Assembly (NCBI GenBank): GCA_037501455.1
Contig: CM074856.1
Coordinates: 88,672,001-88,736,000 of the forward strand
DNA length: 64,000 nt
Direction of reading: 5' to 3'
DNA from: Lantana camara
Lineage: Eukaryota > Streptophyta > Magnoliopsida > Lamiales > Verbenaceae
Positions within the stretch are counted from its first letter, which is position 1, and the number at the start of each line of letters is the position of its first letter. Below are positions 11,743 to 23,970 of this stretch, one piece after another. Under the pieces are notes generated by a model that was not told the origin of the DNA, did not search any database, and worked only from the letters and a program-made list of their open reading frames with translations. The position numbers and the translations under genes were made by a program.

Positions 11743-14218
11743 AAAAGAACCTGGTCCCCAGGTTCTACTGCTCGAGCTTCAAGCTCGAACAACTTTCTAT
11801 ATTCATCCCATGTTCGAGGTTCATGACGTCCCGAGACAAGGATTAGCCTGGTAAGGTCTTCAAGCACAAGGGGTTTGATCATTTCCTTGAAGCTTTGGTG
11901 TAGTACTCCATCACGAACTTGATCCGGGCTAAGAGCAGCTCGAATGTCTCGCACAGTAGGAGGGTCTAAATGAGATTCATCACCCACCGTTTGATTCATT
12001 TCAAGTTGACCCAAGAGCTCGAAGATTTACGAGTAGTAGAGTTATCGAACTCGCACCTTGTTCTCAAGAGATCCTCCAAATAAAGCTATTCCACAGTTCA
12101 CCGTTCGCCTCGGAAGCTCATTGAACCACAACCCTCGTCTTCCACGTAATCATGTACATGTACCCTCGGGAGCATACAACAGATAAACAAATAGGAACTA
12201 GATAACAAGTTAAGAATGCATGATGCTCGTGCCATGAATGATTTGTGTACCGTTCACCATTGTTTCGAGGTTCTTAATATCAAGATACTTAGGTGAGAAA
12301 CCAAGGTTGATGTTGCAAAGCTTGTAGTTCGCGATTCTTGACTTAAAACTTCTTTGACAAATCGCCCGTCCGATCCTCGACCTCTTCGCCCAACTTTATT
12401 TGACGTTGGCCCCGAATAACATCCCTTATCTTTTCCTATAACTTTGTAAGGGTGGAATTTAAAATCGGATCATCCTTCCTCGAAGTTATCTTCCAAACTT
12501 TGATCAAATTTTGTTTTCCCACCAAAATGGAACCATCAATTACTTAGGATCCTTGAACTTTCCTTTAATAGTACCGCCATCTCCATTTCTCCACTTTACT
12601 CGTTTGAATCGTGGGTCAATTATCTTTACTTCTTAGAATTGGGATCCAACACATGAATTCCGATTCGAATTCCTACCTCAACCTCCTTGAATATTCACCT
12701 AGTTAGAGAATTGGTCTTAGTCTTTTCTCCACGAGAATATCTTCGGAGCCTCAACCGGAATTTAAACCCTTTCATAACTCAATCCTCAATGGTAATAGAA
12801 AGGAACTTAGGTTACCTTCTTTCTTTTTTTCCTCGTTATCTTTGTGATCCCTTCTTGATCCAAGTCCTCATGGTCATCTTTATTTTCTTTCCCCTCTCGG
12901 TTGTATACAAGAAAAAATTTCCACCAACGGAGAGCACCCTTGTCGTTTGAAACTCTTGGAATTATCACTAAAGGAAGTCCTCTCAAATTCCTTGCCGAAA
13001 GAATTAGAATAGTTGTATAAAGATTCTTCTTCCTTGGAAGTTGCTCCAGCACGAGAATAAAAGAACCATGGAAGGTTTCCACATCAAGGCCGCTATTCCC
13101 ATTTCCCCCGAACCATGTGTTTGAGCCGAGAACCATTCACTTGACGGTGTAGGTAGTGTAGTGAGCTATCAAATAAACACTAAATTGTGCATGTCGGGTT
13201 AAGAATGCAAATGGTATGCATCACATCAACATCAATAAAGCAAAAATCAACAACCAACAAATTCACTCAAGGCACATATTATATGCAATTATAGGAATAA
13301 TATAACATGACATGAATGTAAGTACCTCTTTCGTTACCCTTAGGTTCAAGTTGAGCATCATCTTGGAGTCTCTGATCCCGTCTTCGTTGCTTATTGACTC
13401 TTGTTCGTTCACACTCGAAAATCTTGTGCTTCAGGGAACCGCAAGCATAACATCTCGTCAACCGGTCCCAACATCCATCATAAGCATGGTTGGTACCCCC
13501 ACAATGAGCACACGGTTGAAGCACTCTTTCCGATCGTGGGGTTTTCACGGTCTTAAGATTCTTCTGTTGTGACTCCATAACTCGGGCACTATGTTGTGAG
13601 GGCTTTTCCCCCTTTTTCTCTTCTTGCTCTCATCCGGCCGAAAGATTTCCTCATTGTGATTCAAGCTCGACTCCATACTAGTTCCCGGTTTGAGCCTCAC
13701 TTTCTTGCTCTTTGCTTTCAACCTCCTTGACTCGATTTTGAGAGCCTCCTGAGTCGCCTTAGTCCATGCATTAGGCTTGATTCCGGATGTCTTATCTCGG
13801 AAATCATTTCCAATTTTCTCCATGAACCTTGCCAACCTTCCAAACTCGTTCAATTGCGCCTGGTTAGGGTGAGGACATACTTGAATCTTGCGATCAGGCG
13901 CACTGCACTTGTAACATATCGCCAACCGCTTTCTACAAGTCTCGTTCGTATGATTCGGTCCCTTAAAATGTGTATACGAGCCTTGCTCTTTAAAATGTGA
14001 TGTGTTCGTTGGGGGTAAAAGTTTCTTCTCAATAAATCGAGTCGTCTTACCCTGCATATCGGTAGATTGATTAACAATGGGGTAACTTGAGGGCTTTGAG
14101 GAGCCTTCACCTTTAGTCAATCCGAGTCTCAATTTAGGGGCCATAGTTGACGAATTGAGTTGTCGGTTGTACTCTTTATCCGAATAATCTAGGGAGCAAG
14201 AGATCAACCTAGAATACA
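11743..14218 (-). mobile_element. Internal domain of non-autonomous element D
   Basis: Minus-strand sequence between D's polypurine tract and the insertion point of E. It is purine-rich in element sense with only short frames. The recognisable parts are two zinc-knuckle regions (13279-14219) and a conserved non-coding block at 12213-12262 that also occurs in the LARD. A 114-codon frame at 11670-12014 runs across the polypurine tract into the LTR and resembles nothing I know. No protease, RT or integrase is present. The element's 5' side should lie right of E, where only its LTR survives. Confidence 0.65.
13279..13578 (-). CDS. Short ORF with two CCHC zinc knuckles (gag nucleocapsid-like)
   Basis: The 99-residue frame contains CAHCGGTNHAYDGC (residues 23-36) and CYACGSLKHKIFEC (43-56), both exact C-X2-C-X4-H-X4-C knuckles spaced six residues apart. 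This matches the nucleocapsid part of a chromovirus gag, as in element E at 18238-18345. No capsid or protease domain adjoins it. It could be a remnant of a larger gag, or the only protein D kept. The start codon is uncertain because the frame overlaps the next one upstream. Confidence 0.55.
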   Translation of the reverse strand: MESQQKNLKTVKTPRSERVLQPCAHCGGTNHAYDGCWDRLTRCYACGSLKHKIFECERTRVNKQRRRDQRLQDDAQLEPKGNERGTYIHVMLYYSYNCI

Positions 14219-14219
14219 T
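13545..14219 (-). pseudogene. Degenerate gag zinc-knuckle region of element D
   Basis: A 224-codon frame that is cut off at E's LTR and probably began further upstream. Mid-frame it has YTHFKGPNHTNETC followed by CYKCSAPDRKIQVC. These read as a CCHC pair with Cys-to-Tyr, Cys-to-Phe and His-to-Arg losses. The arrangement repeats that of the neighbouring intact pair, so D carries two knuckle pairs in tandem in different frames. The rest is Lys-, Ser- and Arg-rich with no recognised domain. Confidence 0.5.
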
Positions 14220-15428
14220 GTGACACCCCGATATTCAGACCGTACAGGTATGACGTATGTGCGTGATTTACCTTATTTAACTTCATATTCTTTACTCTTT
14301 TAATTCTTATTTTAAATATTTCTTATGAATTCGACTGATTCTTATTTGAATATGTATGGAATTTGCTATGGATTGATTCGTTGATGCTTGATTTGATTTC
14401 GGAAATTTTTCATTGTTTGAATATGTTGGAGATTTACGTACTATGAACTTTGATTATGCTCGTTATATGTTTTTGAATTTATTTGTTGAGCTTTTGAATT
14501 AATTGTTACGTTTGGAACCTAAAGGAGGTTAAAACGCTTTTAGCGCACCTTGGGTTCCAATGTGTGTATTTTGAGCTCGGGAATTCAGATTCGAATTCCG
14601 TCACCACCGTTGAACTCGTTTCGATGATTCGGGTTCGATGGACTAAACCTCATGACCTTTTTAAGCTCATTTGGTATTTCAAAATCCGACCGGAAACTCA
14701 CCTCGCTAGCATACGACTACCTTTCACCTAATTGCACTTTGACCCCTCAAATTTTGACATATTACCCTCCACTTTGGCCCCACACCCCACCAAAACTTAG
14801 CATAATCATCCCTCTCCCTCTCAATGTCGGTACATACAAGGAAAAAGGGAGAAAAGTGCAGCAACTTGGAGCTTAAACCCTTCACCCATCACTATTCATC
14901 CCAAGGAGGTTTTGAGCTCTAAACTCCATTTTCTTCCATCTTCTTCAAGGGGTAAGTTAGTATATGATATGTACTTGATTATATGAGTATTATGAGCATT
15001 TTGAGCTATTGATTCTATGATTTGAGCTAGGTTTGGTGGACATATGGAACATAACATGAATATTGAGGGGTTGATGATCTTTCTTGTTCCTTGGAGTTAA
15101 ACTTTGATTTGAATATATATATGTGATCTCTTATGCCCTTAACATGATGATTTGGTCTTGCTTTTAAATATGGATGAGTGTGATGAGAGTTGCCATTGTT
15201 GGAATTCAAATTCTTGCATGAGAATCCTTGAGATATATGATGATTCTTGAGCTTTTATGATGATTGGATGATTATACGTTGAATATGAAGTGATTTGCTA
15301 TGATTTGCATGAGTTTTGTGGCTTGGGATGTTGGCTTGGTGTTGCTGCGTGCTTGCTCTGCTCCTTGCTCTGTTTTTCCCGCAGAGTTACTGTTGCTGCT
15401 GCTATTTTTTTTCGAAGACGATAGGCCA

Positions 15429-15608
15429 ACACGGCCGTGTCAGCTTTGTGCATGTTTTGGACACGGCCGTGTCAGCCTCTCAACTTGGAGCAGATTATTT
15501 TTATAAAATCGAACACGGCTGTGTCAGCCTCTCGAATTAAGCTCCTGAATTAATTTTAATCGGACACGGCCGTGTCCATTTTGAACTAAAACCCAACAAG
15601 GCCGTGTC
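15429..15608. repeat. Palindrome cluster, ACACGGCCGTGT type
   Basis: Five copies lie at 15429, 15461, 15513, 15562 and 15595. The fourth is fully symmetric over 16 bases (GGACACGGCCGTGTCC). The third has GGCT and the fifth AAGG in place of the CG-containing core, as expected from CpG decay. Confidence 0.85.
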
Positions 15609-16437
15609 ATTTGGAAATATGGCGGCAGCAATTGCTGGTTTGATGGCTTTGGTGTTTTTCTTTGTATTTTCTTTCTTCATTTATGACGTGTATGCAATGT
15701 TAGCTTGTTATATTACGCGTTATTTGCTTTGTTTTGAACTTATGACCTTATTTTCTATGAATGGTGTGAATAAGAATTGGTAGGATTATTGGACACGCAA
15801 TTTCATTTCAATTGCATTTATAAGCATTGTCGAGCGTCTATTTGGTTCATATTTGAGTCTAAGTCTTGGGTCTTGCTTTCTTTTGTGTTTCAGAGCCTCT
15901 TCTGGTCGCGCAAGAGCCCGAATCTTAGGTGGTCGGTTGCCGTTTGATCCTACCTTTTTGTTTTTTTTGCTAAGGTGAGGTTAGGAAATATTCAGTTATC
16001 AACTTATGGCCTATAATGTGATGATTTCTCACTCGCATGCGGATATGTTATATATACTTAAATATAAGTGCTTAAATTATGTTTATGATCTTGTGGACGA
16101 CTTGAACCTTTCGGAAATGAAAAAAGTGAAAGGAAATGATATAAGTAAAAGCATACATAAGCTTGATTTTGAATCTTTTTAGTATGTTGTGTTCTGTTGA
16201 GCGAGTGTGCCCTGAAAGATGGGATTTTGGTTTGATATGGTTTGCGGGCCCTGGAGACGTGGGTAAGGAAGGCCCAGGGCGACCACGGGGTCATCGGGTT
16301 TAACCCCTGTACACGTTCTCATTTGAGATATTCACGTGCGTTAGGGAGGTTGGGAAGGCGTGGTATCTTGAGCCCTCGGTGGGTAACCGGGGAATGCATA
16401 TTGTGGGTTAGCTACCCCGTATGTTTTTGGTAATGTA

Positions 16438-16465
16438 GGTGCTCGGGTTTGATTCCCGACACACC
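16438..16465 (+). other. GC-rich LTR hairpin (LTR E)
   Basis: Outer stem GGTG/CACC and inner stem TCGGG/CCCGA enclose the loop TTTGATT. It lies at the same place as the hairpin of LTR B, with a different inner stem. Confidence 0.65.
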
Positions 16466-17142
16466 ATGGATGCAAGGGTGGATTTTTGATTTGATATTTA
16501 TGTTTAAAGGAGTAAGGGATAGTCCGTTCTCACCGGGCTTTCGGTTATGCTATGACTGATAGATTATGGATCGGGATAGGTTCTTTTCTTACTATATATT
16601 AGTTCAGAAAATGGTCTTGGTGTGCAAAACCCTAGCCTCGATTCATGACTATCACTTTTGATTTGTGCTATGCTTTATACGTATCTAAAGTGTGGGTGTG
16701 TTAAGCCCCTCACTCAGTCGAGTTGTGAGACTGACCCTCTCCTTTCCCTTTCAGGTGTGCCAAGCTAGGCAGGGAAGTGCGTCGAGTCGAGTCGTACTTA
16801 GCCGTTTAGGTCGAGTAGCATTGCATCTCTTTTGTTTTTTAGCATCTTGTATGAAATATAACCTTGGCACTTGAATTCTTATATCTATTTTGGGCTGATA
16901 AGCCATGGTATATATATTGTTACTTTTGCATGAGCTCGTTTGGATCCTGTTTATTGCTTCCGCATATATGATTAGTGTTTGCGCACTCTGGTGTTGTTTA
17001 GCCCCGCTTAGCCTATTGTGTGGGTGTAGGTCACTGTTCGCTTAGACTTGGGCTTATGTATGGAAACCCATTTCATATGTGGGTTCAGGTTTAAGTGCGA
17101 GGGATGTGGTGGCCCAACGCTCCGGGCGTCACATCCTTAAGG

Positions 17143-17154
17143 TGGTATCAGAGC
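17143..17154 (+). other. Primer binding site of E (initiator tRNA-Met)
   Basis: TGGTATCAGAGC, the complement of the 3' end of initiator tRNA-Met, starts ten bases after the LTR end. The spacer TCCTTAAGG is nearly the same as in the LARD. This primer is typical of Tekay/Del-type chromoviruses. Confidence 0.9.
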
Positions 17155-17330
17155 GCTCGGTTGTAAAACCGGAGCTCTTGGGTCGAGTCTGGTGAGTCTA
17201 GGTCGTTCGGCTTAGGACAACGTAGTTATATGCATTTATATGATTATTTGTTTACTTTCTTGTTAATAGGGCACATGAACATGCACTAACCCTCACGCAT
17301 ATGAATTGGAATCTTTGGTTTTGTAGAAAT

Positions 17331-18731
17331 ATGCCTCCCCGAAGACACCATCGGTGAGATAGATCTCCTGAACATCGTCATCACCGAGATCATTCTCCGC
17401 ACTTGGAAAACAACAATCCACCACCTCCACCTCAAATGGATCCCGGGAACTTTATGGAAAGATTGGCCGTATTTTTGGAACAAAGGGCTCAGGAAAGGAA
17501 TAATGCACCTCCGGCCGGGAATCATGGAGGAAATGCTATCACTGCTCTACTTCGGGAATTTAAAAATTAGAATCCACCGGTTTTCATTGGTGGGAATGAT
17601 GTGCAAGCCGAGGAGTGGCTAATCCAGACAAATCGGGTATGGCGCCTCATTCCTTGTGACCCGATGGACAAGCTACAGTGCACTCTTAGCATGATACAGG
17701 GATAGGCCTACAGTTGGTGGACTAGCACTCAGATTAAGTTGGAAGCTTCCGGGGAAGAGATTACTTGGGATATCTTTGAACAGGAATTCAAGAACAAATA
17801 TATCCCTAAGGCTACGAGAAGCCGAAGGTTGAGAGAATTTATGGATTTGAAACAAGGGAGTATGTCTGTTACTGATTATATCAACGAGTTTGAGAGACTC
17901 TCCCGTTATGCCCCTAATATCGCCAATGACGATGAAGCGAAGGCCTCTCAGTTTCTCCAAGGACTGCGGGAGGATATGAAAGATGCTTTGGAAGCAGCTA
18001 ATACGAGTACGTGGGCGAAAGTAGTTGATAAGGCTCTAAAGGTTGAAGAGAGAGTGGTTGTGAGGAGGAGAACTTCACATTCAGGGCAAGGGTCCAGCTC
18101 AGGGACTATGAATAAGTTTGGAAAGAGGCCAGCCTTTCAAACTTTTCAATAGGCTAAGCCTCAGAACAAATCATTCAGACCAGCGGGACCCACTCAAGCC
18201 AAGCAACCATTAGCCCTTCCGGCTCCACCTAAAGTGCAATGTACCTACTGCAAGGGTCCTCACCACGTGGATAATTGCTTTAGACTTCATAAAAGGTGTT
18301 TCATTTGTGGAGCACCGGATCATATGATGAACACGTGTCCGAAGAAGAAAGACAATCCGAGGCTCGCAATTCCAGCTAGGGCTTATGCGTTAGGAGTGGA
18401 GGAGGAGCAAGCTGTGGATGTCGACCCAAACGCGGTGATCGAAGGTACTATAAGCATCCATGGCACTACATTACATGCATTATTTGATCCCGGGGCCACT
18501 CATTCCTTTATTTCCCGGGATATTGCTATTTCTATGAGCTTGCCCGTTTCCTTGTGTGCGCATGATTATGTGGTTAGCTCTCCTCTTGGTGGTAGATTAG
18601 TAACTTGCAGGGTTTTTCGGGGTTATCCAATTAGCTTTGAAGGCCGAGTCTTTCTGGCAGATTTGATTGAGATACCTATGCAGAGGTATGATGTTATTTT
18701 GGGGATGGATTGGTTGTATGAGTATGGGGCT
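17331..18731 (+). pseudogene. gag: gag-protease of chromovirus E, four in-frame stops
   Basis: The ATG at 17331 (MPPRRHHR) opens a frame that holds to the LARD insertion but has stops at 17355 (TGA), 17568, 17703 and 18150 (TAG). The capsid domain is recognisable (EEITWDIFEQEFKNKYIP; MDLKQGSMSVTDYINEFERL), followed by two zinc knuckles (CTYCKGPHHVDNC and CFICGAPDHMMNTC). The protease region reads LFDPGATHSFIS; the usual Ser or Thr of D-S/T-G-A is Pro. It ends at DVILGMDWLYEYGA, where the LARD interrupts it. All four stops fit C-to-T change of CGA or CAG codons. The protein cannot be made from this copy. Confidence 0.9.
18727..18731. other. Left target duplication gggct of the LARD tandem
   Basis: gggct here and at 37093-37097 bracket the whole three-LTR structure. 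Removing the insert and one copy restores the E protease frame without a shift. Confidence 0.92.
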
Positions 18732-20552
18732 TGTAACGCCCCAGTTTTTCAGATTTAATAATGTGGCGTAATTTTTTATAAATTGCGCGATTTAATTATT
18801 TAATTATATGATTAATTGTTTATAAATGTTTATATTTGATTTAAACTATAAACTATTGTTATTTTAATTTAATTCATTTTATTTTACTTTGATACTTAGT
18901 GTTTAAATTCTTAATTAAGGTTTCATGTTACCTTAACTATTTCGGTAATTTCGTTAATTAATTTCAACATGTTATTAGTTGGCTTTAATTTATTTAAAAT
19001 GGAATTTAAGTTTTAGTAATTAATTTATAACGTTATGAATTCATTTTGCGCATGAGTGTTCTATTTGTACTTCGTTCATATATGTAATGATATCGGATTG
19101 GTATGGAATTTTAGTTTGTCGTAAATATGTGTGTTATGAACATGCCTTTATGCTCGGTTTATGTTTTCGGATTCATTTGACGCGTAAACGAATTTAATTT
19201 TGATTGTTGAACCAAATCGGGGGCTAACAAGCAATTAGCGCACCCTTGGTTCTGTATGTGATATCTTGAGCTCGGGAATTCGGATTCGAATTCCGACACC
19301 TCCGTTGCCTTCGTATCGACGATTCAAAGACAATGGAACAAGCCTCATACCTTTTTGAAATCATTAAGACCTCCGAAATCCAACCGTAACGAGCAACTCG
19401 TGCAAGAAGAGCTCCTTTTGTTGACTAGTCTTCATGGTGGGACCCTGAACACTCCTCTAACCTAACCAAAGCTTAACCATGACTTTTGTACCTTGAGTTA
19501 ACCCTTTCTCCTCCCTTTTAGCAGCAAAAACCGATCCAAACTTTCCCCTTTTCAGCTGGAACTGATCGAGAGAGAGGGAGAGAAGAAAGGAAGAGAAAAC
19601 CCTTGGCCATTCTTGTGATTTTGAGCTCAAATCACCTCTCTTCTTCTTCTAATCTTCAAGGTATGAACATTTATGTCTTCTCTACTCATATTATGCTTGA
19701 TTTCATCTACTTACGTCATGATTTGGATCAGATTTGATTAGGGTTTGGGTGATGAGTTTGGTATGAACTTTTAGGGATTTTTGCTATTGTGACCTATTTG
19801 CTTGTGTAGCTGATTTTCTTGCTTATACAAGATCATATGACCTTGTTTCTTGGTTTATTTATTTCCTAACTGATAGTACATGATGTTAGGAGGATTTCAT
19901 CTCTTGACCCTTTGATGAAATTATGAGATATGGAGCTCCAAACTTGATGATCAAACTGCTTCCCCTGTTTTTCGAACTGCTGCTGTTCATTTTGCTTTGT
20001 TGCTTGATCAAATGATCTTCTTTTCATGTGAATTTGCATGGATATTATGTACACTCATTGATCTATATGTTAGAATTCATGTTTCAAGTATTTGGATCCA
20101 TTGTAAGCGTCAAAACCGAAAGACATGGTCTGTTCTTATGCATGATTCATGACAGACTTGTTGCTGTTGCGTTTTGTAACTTGTTGGTCATTCTAATGTG
20201 CTTTAAATTGTGTCATTTCGCATATATATGAAGTATATTAGTTTTTTAGTATGTTAGCATGCATTCCCCAAGGTTTCAGATCCAAATTCAACCCCTAAGT
20301 ACTTGATCATGGCTAATTGAACCAATAGGGCTTTTATGTGCGATTTTGGCGACCCAGTTTTGCTGCATGATTTAGATGCTCTTAACGTGTGATTTAGCCT
20401 TTACACTCTAAATGAAAAATGTTTCTAACATGATAAATATGTTTTATATTAAGTTTCATAGCATTTGGAGTTGATTTTGTATGCTTTTGGATTGATTTGG
20501 TATGAGATCAGTTTTACCGGAAAAACTCTGTGAACGTTTTAAGTTTTGTACC

Positions 20553-20604
20553 GTGACACCCCCGTGTCTCATTTACACTTAAGTGTGAGACACGGGCGTG
20601 TCAC
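20553..20604 (+). repeat. Long hairpin formed by two palindromic units
   Basis: GTGACACCCCCGTGTCTC and GAGACACGGGCGTGTCAC are inverted copies (17 of 18 pairs) around the inner palindrome ACACTTAAGTGT. Each arm is itself a CG-core palindrome. Copies lie at 27736-27787 and 34920-34971. The middle one has lost two CpGs. A further degraded unit, GACACCCCCCGTGTC, follows about 60 bases on. Confidence 0.88.
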
Positions 20605-21831
20605 ACCTTCTGGGCAGGTCTGTACTGATCCACGGTCGTGGCTCAGTTTGGCTAAGAGGGGTGACACCCCCCGTGTCCCTTCCCTTGCGCAGTCCTTGTT
20701 GCTTCCTTTTCGGTTTTTGATTTATTTCACCTCCTTAATGACTTGATCTCCTTTTGTGATGAACTATGAACTTGTTTTGCTATGTGTTAGGGGTATTGTG
20801 GTTTAATTTCATGACATTTGGATGAGTTGTAGGCATGCTTTTGCTTAATGCCGTTTATATGTGTTTATATGTCGTTTATGAATCGCGTAACTCATTTTCT
20901 ATAGCATATGATTCCTTCTTGTTGTCAAACCTTGGAAATATGCTATCTTATGTAATATGAAGTATGTAGTAGCATGTTGGGAGAGCTTGAATATGTACTA
21001 TGCTCCTATTTGAATTCTTGAATTAATTTTATTGGAGATATGAATTGATGAATTTGAATGAAAATGAATGAATGAGTGAATGACTTGGTTATACGATTTA
21101 AATGCCTTAATAGTGCACATGAACACGTTCATGACATAATATCATCTTTGTGCTTTCATATCATGCTTGAGCATTGTCGTGCGTCATATATGGTTCATTT
21201 AGAGTCTTGAGTCTCACGAACACGTCATGTTGTCTTTTGTACAGTTTATCTCCAGGGCGGAGAGATCTTGATCCTTCGGGCACTTGGTAACTCGTTCCTT
21301 GTTTCGTCACGGTTCAGGTGAGGGTGGTTTTGTTTTAGATATGTAACAAACCCTACAACCCTTATGTGAAAAGCTTTGGCCAAAACCTTATGATTATATA
21401 TATATGGTTTTCAAATGAAGTTATCGAGTAAATTCTTCTGATTTATACGTATGAGCGTGTATAAGCTTAAAAATGGTTTTGTAATGGGGCTATACTCCAA
21501 ACCGTGTGTCTTCATGCTAGCTACGGATTCGGATGACACGGAGAGGTACGTATATAGCATATGTCGAGTTACACGGTAAAGTATGATTTCTTATAGTATG
21601 TATCCTATGTATGAATTGATATGTTTGGCGAGACACATTTATATTTATGTTTGTTCGGGCCCCGGGACTTAGTATATGTGGCTAACCGAGGAAGCAAGGG
21701 CTGACGGGGATCCCATATACTAGTCCCAACCAAACTACGGTGATTCCGGCCCTCACTAGGAGGTTTAGCGGGGAATGGGAGCTGAGTGCCCTTGGGGGAT
21801 TCATGTACCCCCATTGGCCTATGTATGAACC

Positions 21832-21860
21832 GGTGGCCGGGTCTTGCAAGCCCGTCCACC
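21832..21860 (+). other. GC-rich LTR hairpin (LARD)
   Basis: Outer stem GGTGG/CCACC and inner stem CGGG/CCCG, with loop CTTGCAAG that can itself pair. It is followed by CGGAGGAAGAAGG. Copies lie at 29015-29043 and 36199-36227; the last has CAGG in the inner stem. Confidence 0.75.
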
Positions 21861-22755
21861 ACCCGGAGGAAGAAGGTTGGTTATGATTTATGCTTATGCT
21901 TATGAATATGTTTATGATATGATTATGCACCGTGCGGGAAAGCCGGGACACGAATTGCCCAAACGAATATGTTTATGTTATGATTTATGGTATGCGTGTA
22001 TTATGATATATTGCATGATCACCTAATCAACATATTAATGATATTTGTCGTACACGGTCGGAGTTTGGTTGGAGATTGTGCACGCTCACTCGCCGAGCCT
22101 TATGTTTATGTATGATTTATAAATGTAATGAATTAATATGATTAGTCATAAAATCCGAGTACTGATTAGTCATTCTCTTGCCCTTTTTGGGAACTAAGTT
22201 CAAATAAAACCTTGTTCGGAATTTATGACTTGCATGTGCATGTTTTTATATATATATCGCTCCTGCTCACTCAGTCTTCTAGAGACTGACCCTCTCCCTC
22301 CCCAACACTTTAGTGTGCAGGTTTGGCTTTGGAGTTTCGAGCTAGGCGGAGGTGTTTGGAGTCTTTAAGTTGGTCAAGTTAGGTTAGGAGAGTCTCTGCA
22401 CTCACATATGTATGGGAATTATGTTTGATTCGATTCTGCAGTATCATGAACTTGAATAATTATGTAATTGTTATTGAATTGTTTTTACTGGGTTTTGCTA
22501 TGAATTTAAAAGAGGCCTGAAGAGCCCAAATTCTGCTTATGGGTTGTGTGTTTGAATTTTGGCTTTGCAATGCATTATATTTTGGTTGATTGGTTATCAT
22601 TGCAGGGTCTAGCTCCGCCGGGCCTAGGAGGGTTTTTATGTTTGTCTCCCGTTTGCTATGGTTTGATATGGGTGCGGATTAGCTGTTTCGTTACTCGTGT
22701 TGAGCCATAGTGCGGGGGATGTGGTGCCTCACGTGCGGGGTGCTACATCCTTAAG

Positions 22756-22767
22756 TGGTATCAGAGC
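22756..22767 (+). other. LARD primer binding site, copy 1
   Basis: TGGTATCAGAGC (initiator tRNA-Met type), eight bases after LTR 1. The same site is at 29939-29950 after LTR 2. Confidence 0.92.
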
Positions 22768-23970
22768 CCGGTTGCAAAACCGGTGTTCTTGAGTCATGTT
22801 TGAGTCAATTAGGTCGCACGGCATAGGAACAACTTGTTAATATGTTCATTGCATCGATTTGGCATGAATATTTGATACTAATTGTTGGAAATTGCTTAAT
22901 ACCTGTATACCAACTACTCTTTCATTTAGTTGCTTTAAATGTTGCATTTTGCATTCTATGGGCATTGATTCATTCAACTACGTGCCATGAGCATACACTA
23001 ATCCTCATGCACCCATATTTGAGTTGATCTTTCTTATATAGGCTACTACCATGCAAACAAAGCTACAATTCACACCAACTACAATTGACAAGGTAACTTG
23101 AATGCCGAGTGTTGAAATTCCGTGGCTTGCACAATGGAACTATCTATCATGGCTCGTATCATGGGAGGAAGCTTGGATCACGGGAAGGTTCATCAATCAT
23201 GCCCTACCTACAGACCTTGAAGGTTCTTAACATACCAGAATTGCAAAGACTCAAGTTCTAACTTGAGGGATGTGTGAGACAACGAGAGGGGTGTGGAACT
23301 CTTCACCACCCCGATTTTGAAGACCTTTAATACAAGATTAAATGCTCCAAGGTTCACCGTTGAAGCTCCGAGTTTGGAATGGTTGGATGATTGGAAGACC
23401 AAATTGGGAAGCTTCAAGGGATCGGATACAAGATGTGTTAAAAGGGTTCGACTCAACTCAGATGCAAGGATTGGGAGCCGTTAATCATAAAGCTCACTAT
23501 GAGGTCAACTATGGAAGCTCACTTGATACGAATATAAGCGTGGGACAACAAATGGACGCAAAGCAAAGATACTTATGAGCATCGAGGAATACAAATCCTG
23601 TCGTCTTCTCAGAACCTTATGGAGACATCAAGAAGCAAGCAAGAATGGAAAGCGTTATCACGGGTGAATTATGCGCGTAGATCGGAAACAAAGGATAAGC
23701 TAAAGGAACTTTAACCGGAGAGCACATCAAGATGAAGATTCGGATGACCTTTAGAGGTTGATGCTTGGAAGTATGTTGAGGGGTAAACTCCATTGACAAA
23801 TAAGACCTTGGGTTCAAAAATAGCACGTTCGGGCCATGGGATATACAAACGGATGGAAGAAGATTGGGGAGATTCGAAAACCATGGAAAGCTAAGGAATT
23901 ATCAATGTCTTCAAAGAAAGTTACAATTATGGGAATGAGGAACACGTCATCAAGCTAAAAGCTTACCACC

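Larger units (their letters stand above)
14219..17133 (+). repeat. 5' LTR of chromovirus element E
   Basis: Begins TGTGACACCCCGATATTC and ends CTCCGGGCGTCACA, ten bases before the primer site. Internal landmarks: donor-like GGGTAAGT at 14952; palindromes at 15429-15608; conserved GTCGAGCGTCTATTTGG block at 15829; acceptor-like CAG at 15891-15893; donor-like AAGGTGAGG at 15975; hairpin at 16438-16465; CAGTC/GACTG hairpin at 16715-16733; TTTCAG ending 16755; and CCAAGCTAGGCAGG after it. E inserted into D's internal domain. Its 3' LTR is absent, so the target duplication cannot be tested. Confidence 0.85.
18732..22747 (+). repeat. LARD LTR 1
   Basis: Runs from TGTAACGCCCCAG to GGGGTGCTACA. Signals: donor-like CAAGGTATG at 19661; long hairpin at 20553-20604; block TGCGTCATATATGG near 21180; acceptor-like ACAG at 21241-21244; donor-like CAGGTGAGG at 21318; hairpin at 21832-21860; CAGTC/GACTG at 22272-22288; AG at 22319-22320. 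It is the most divergent of the three LTRs by eye; LTRs 2 and 3 share many variants it lacks. Confidence 0.93.

Noticed and set aside
16438..16465. tRNA T-arm (GGGTTTGATTCCC)
   Set aside because: Only one arm looks tRNA-like; no acceptor, D or anticodon arm surrounds it, and other LTRs have different bases in the same hairpin.
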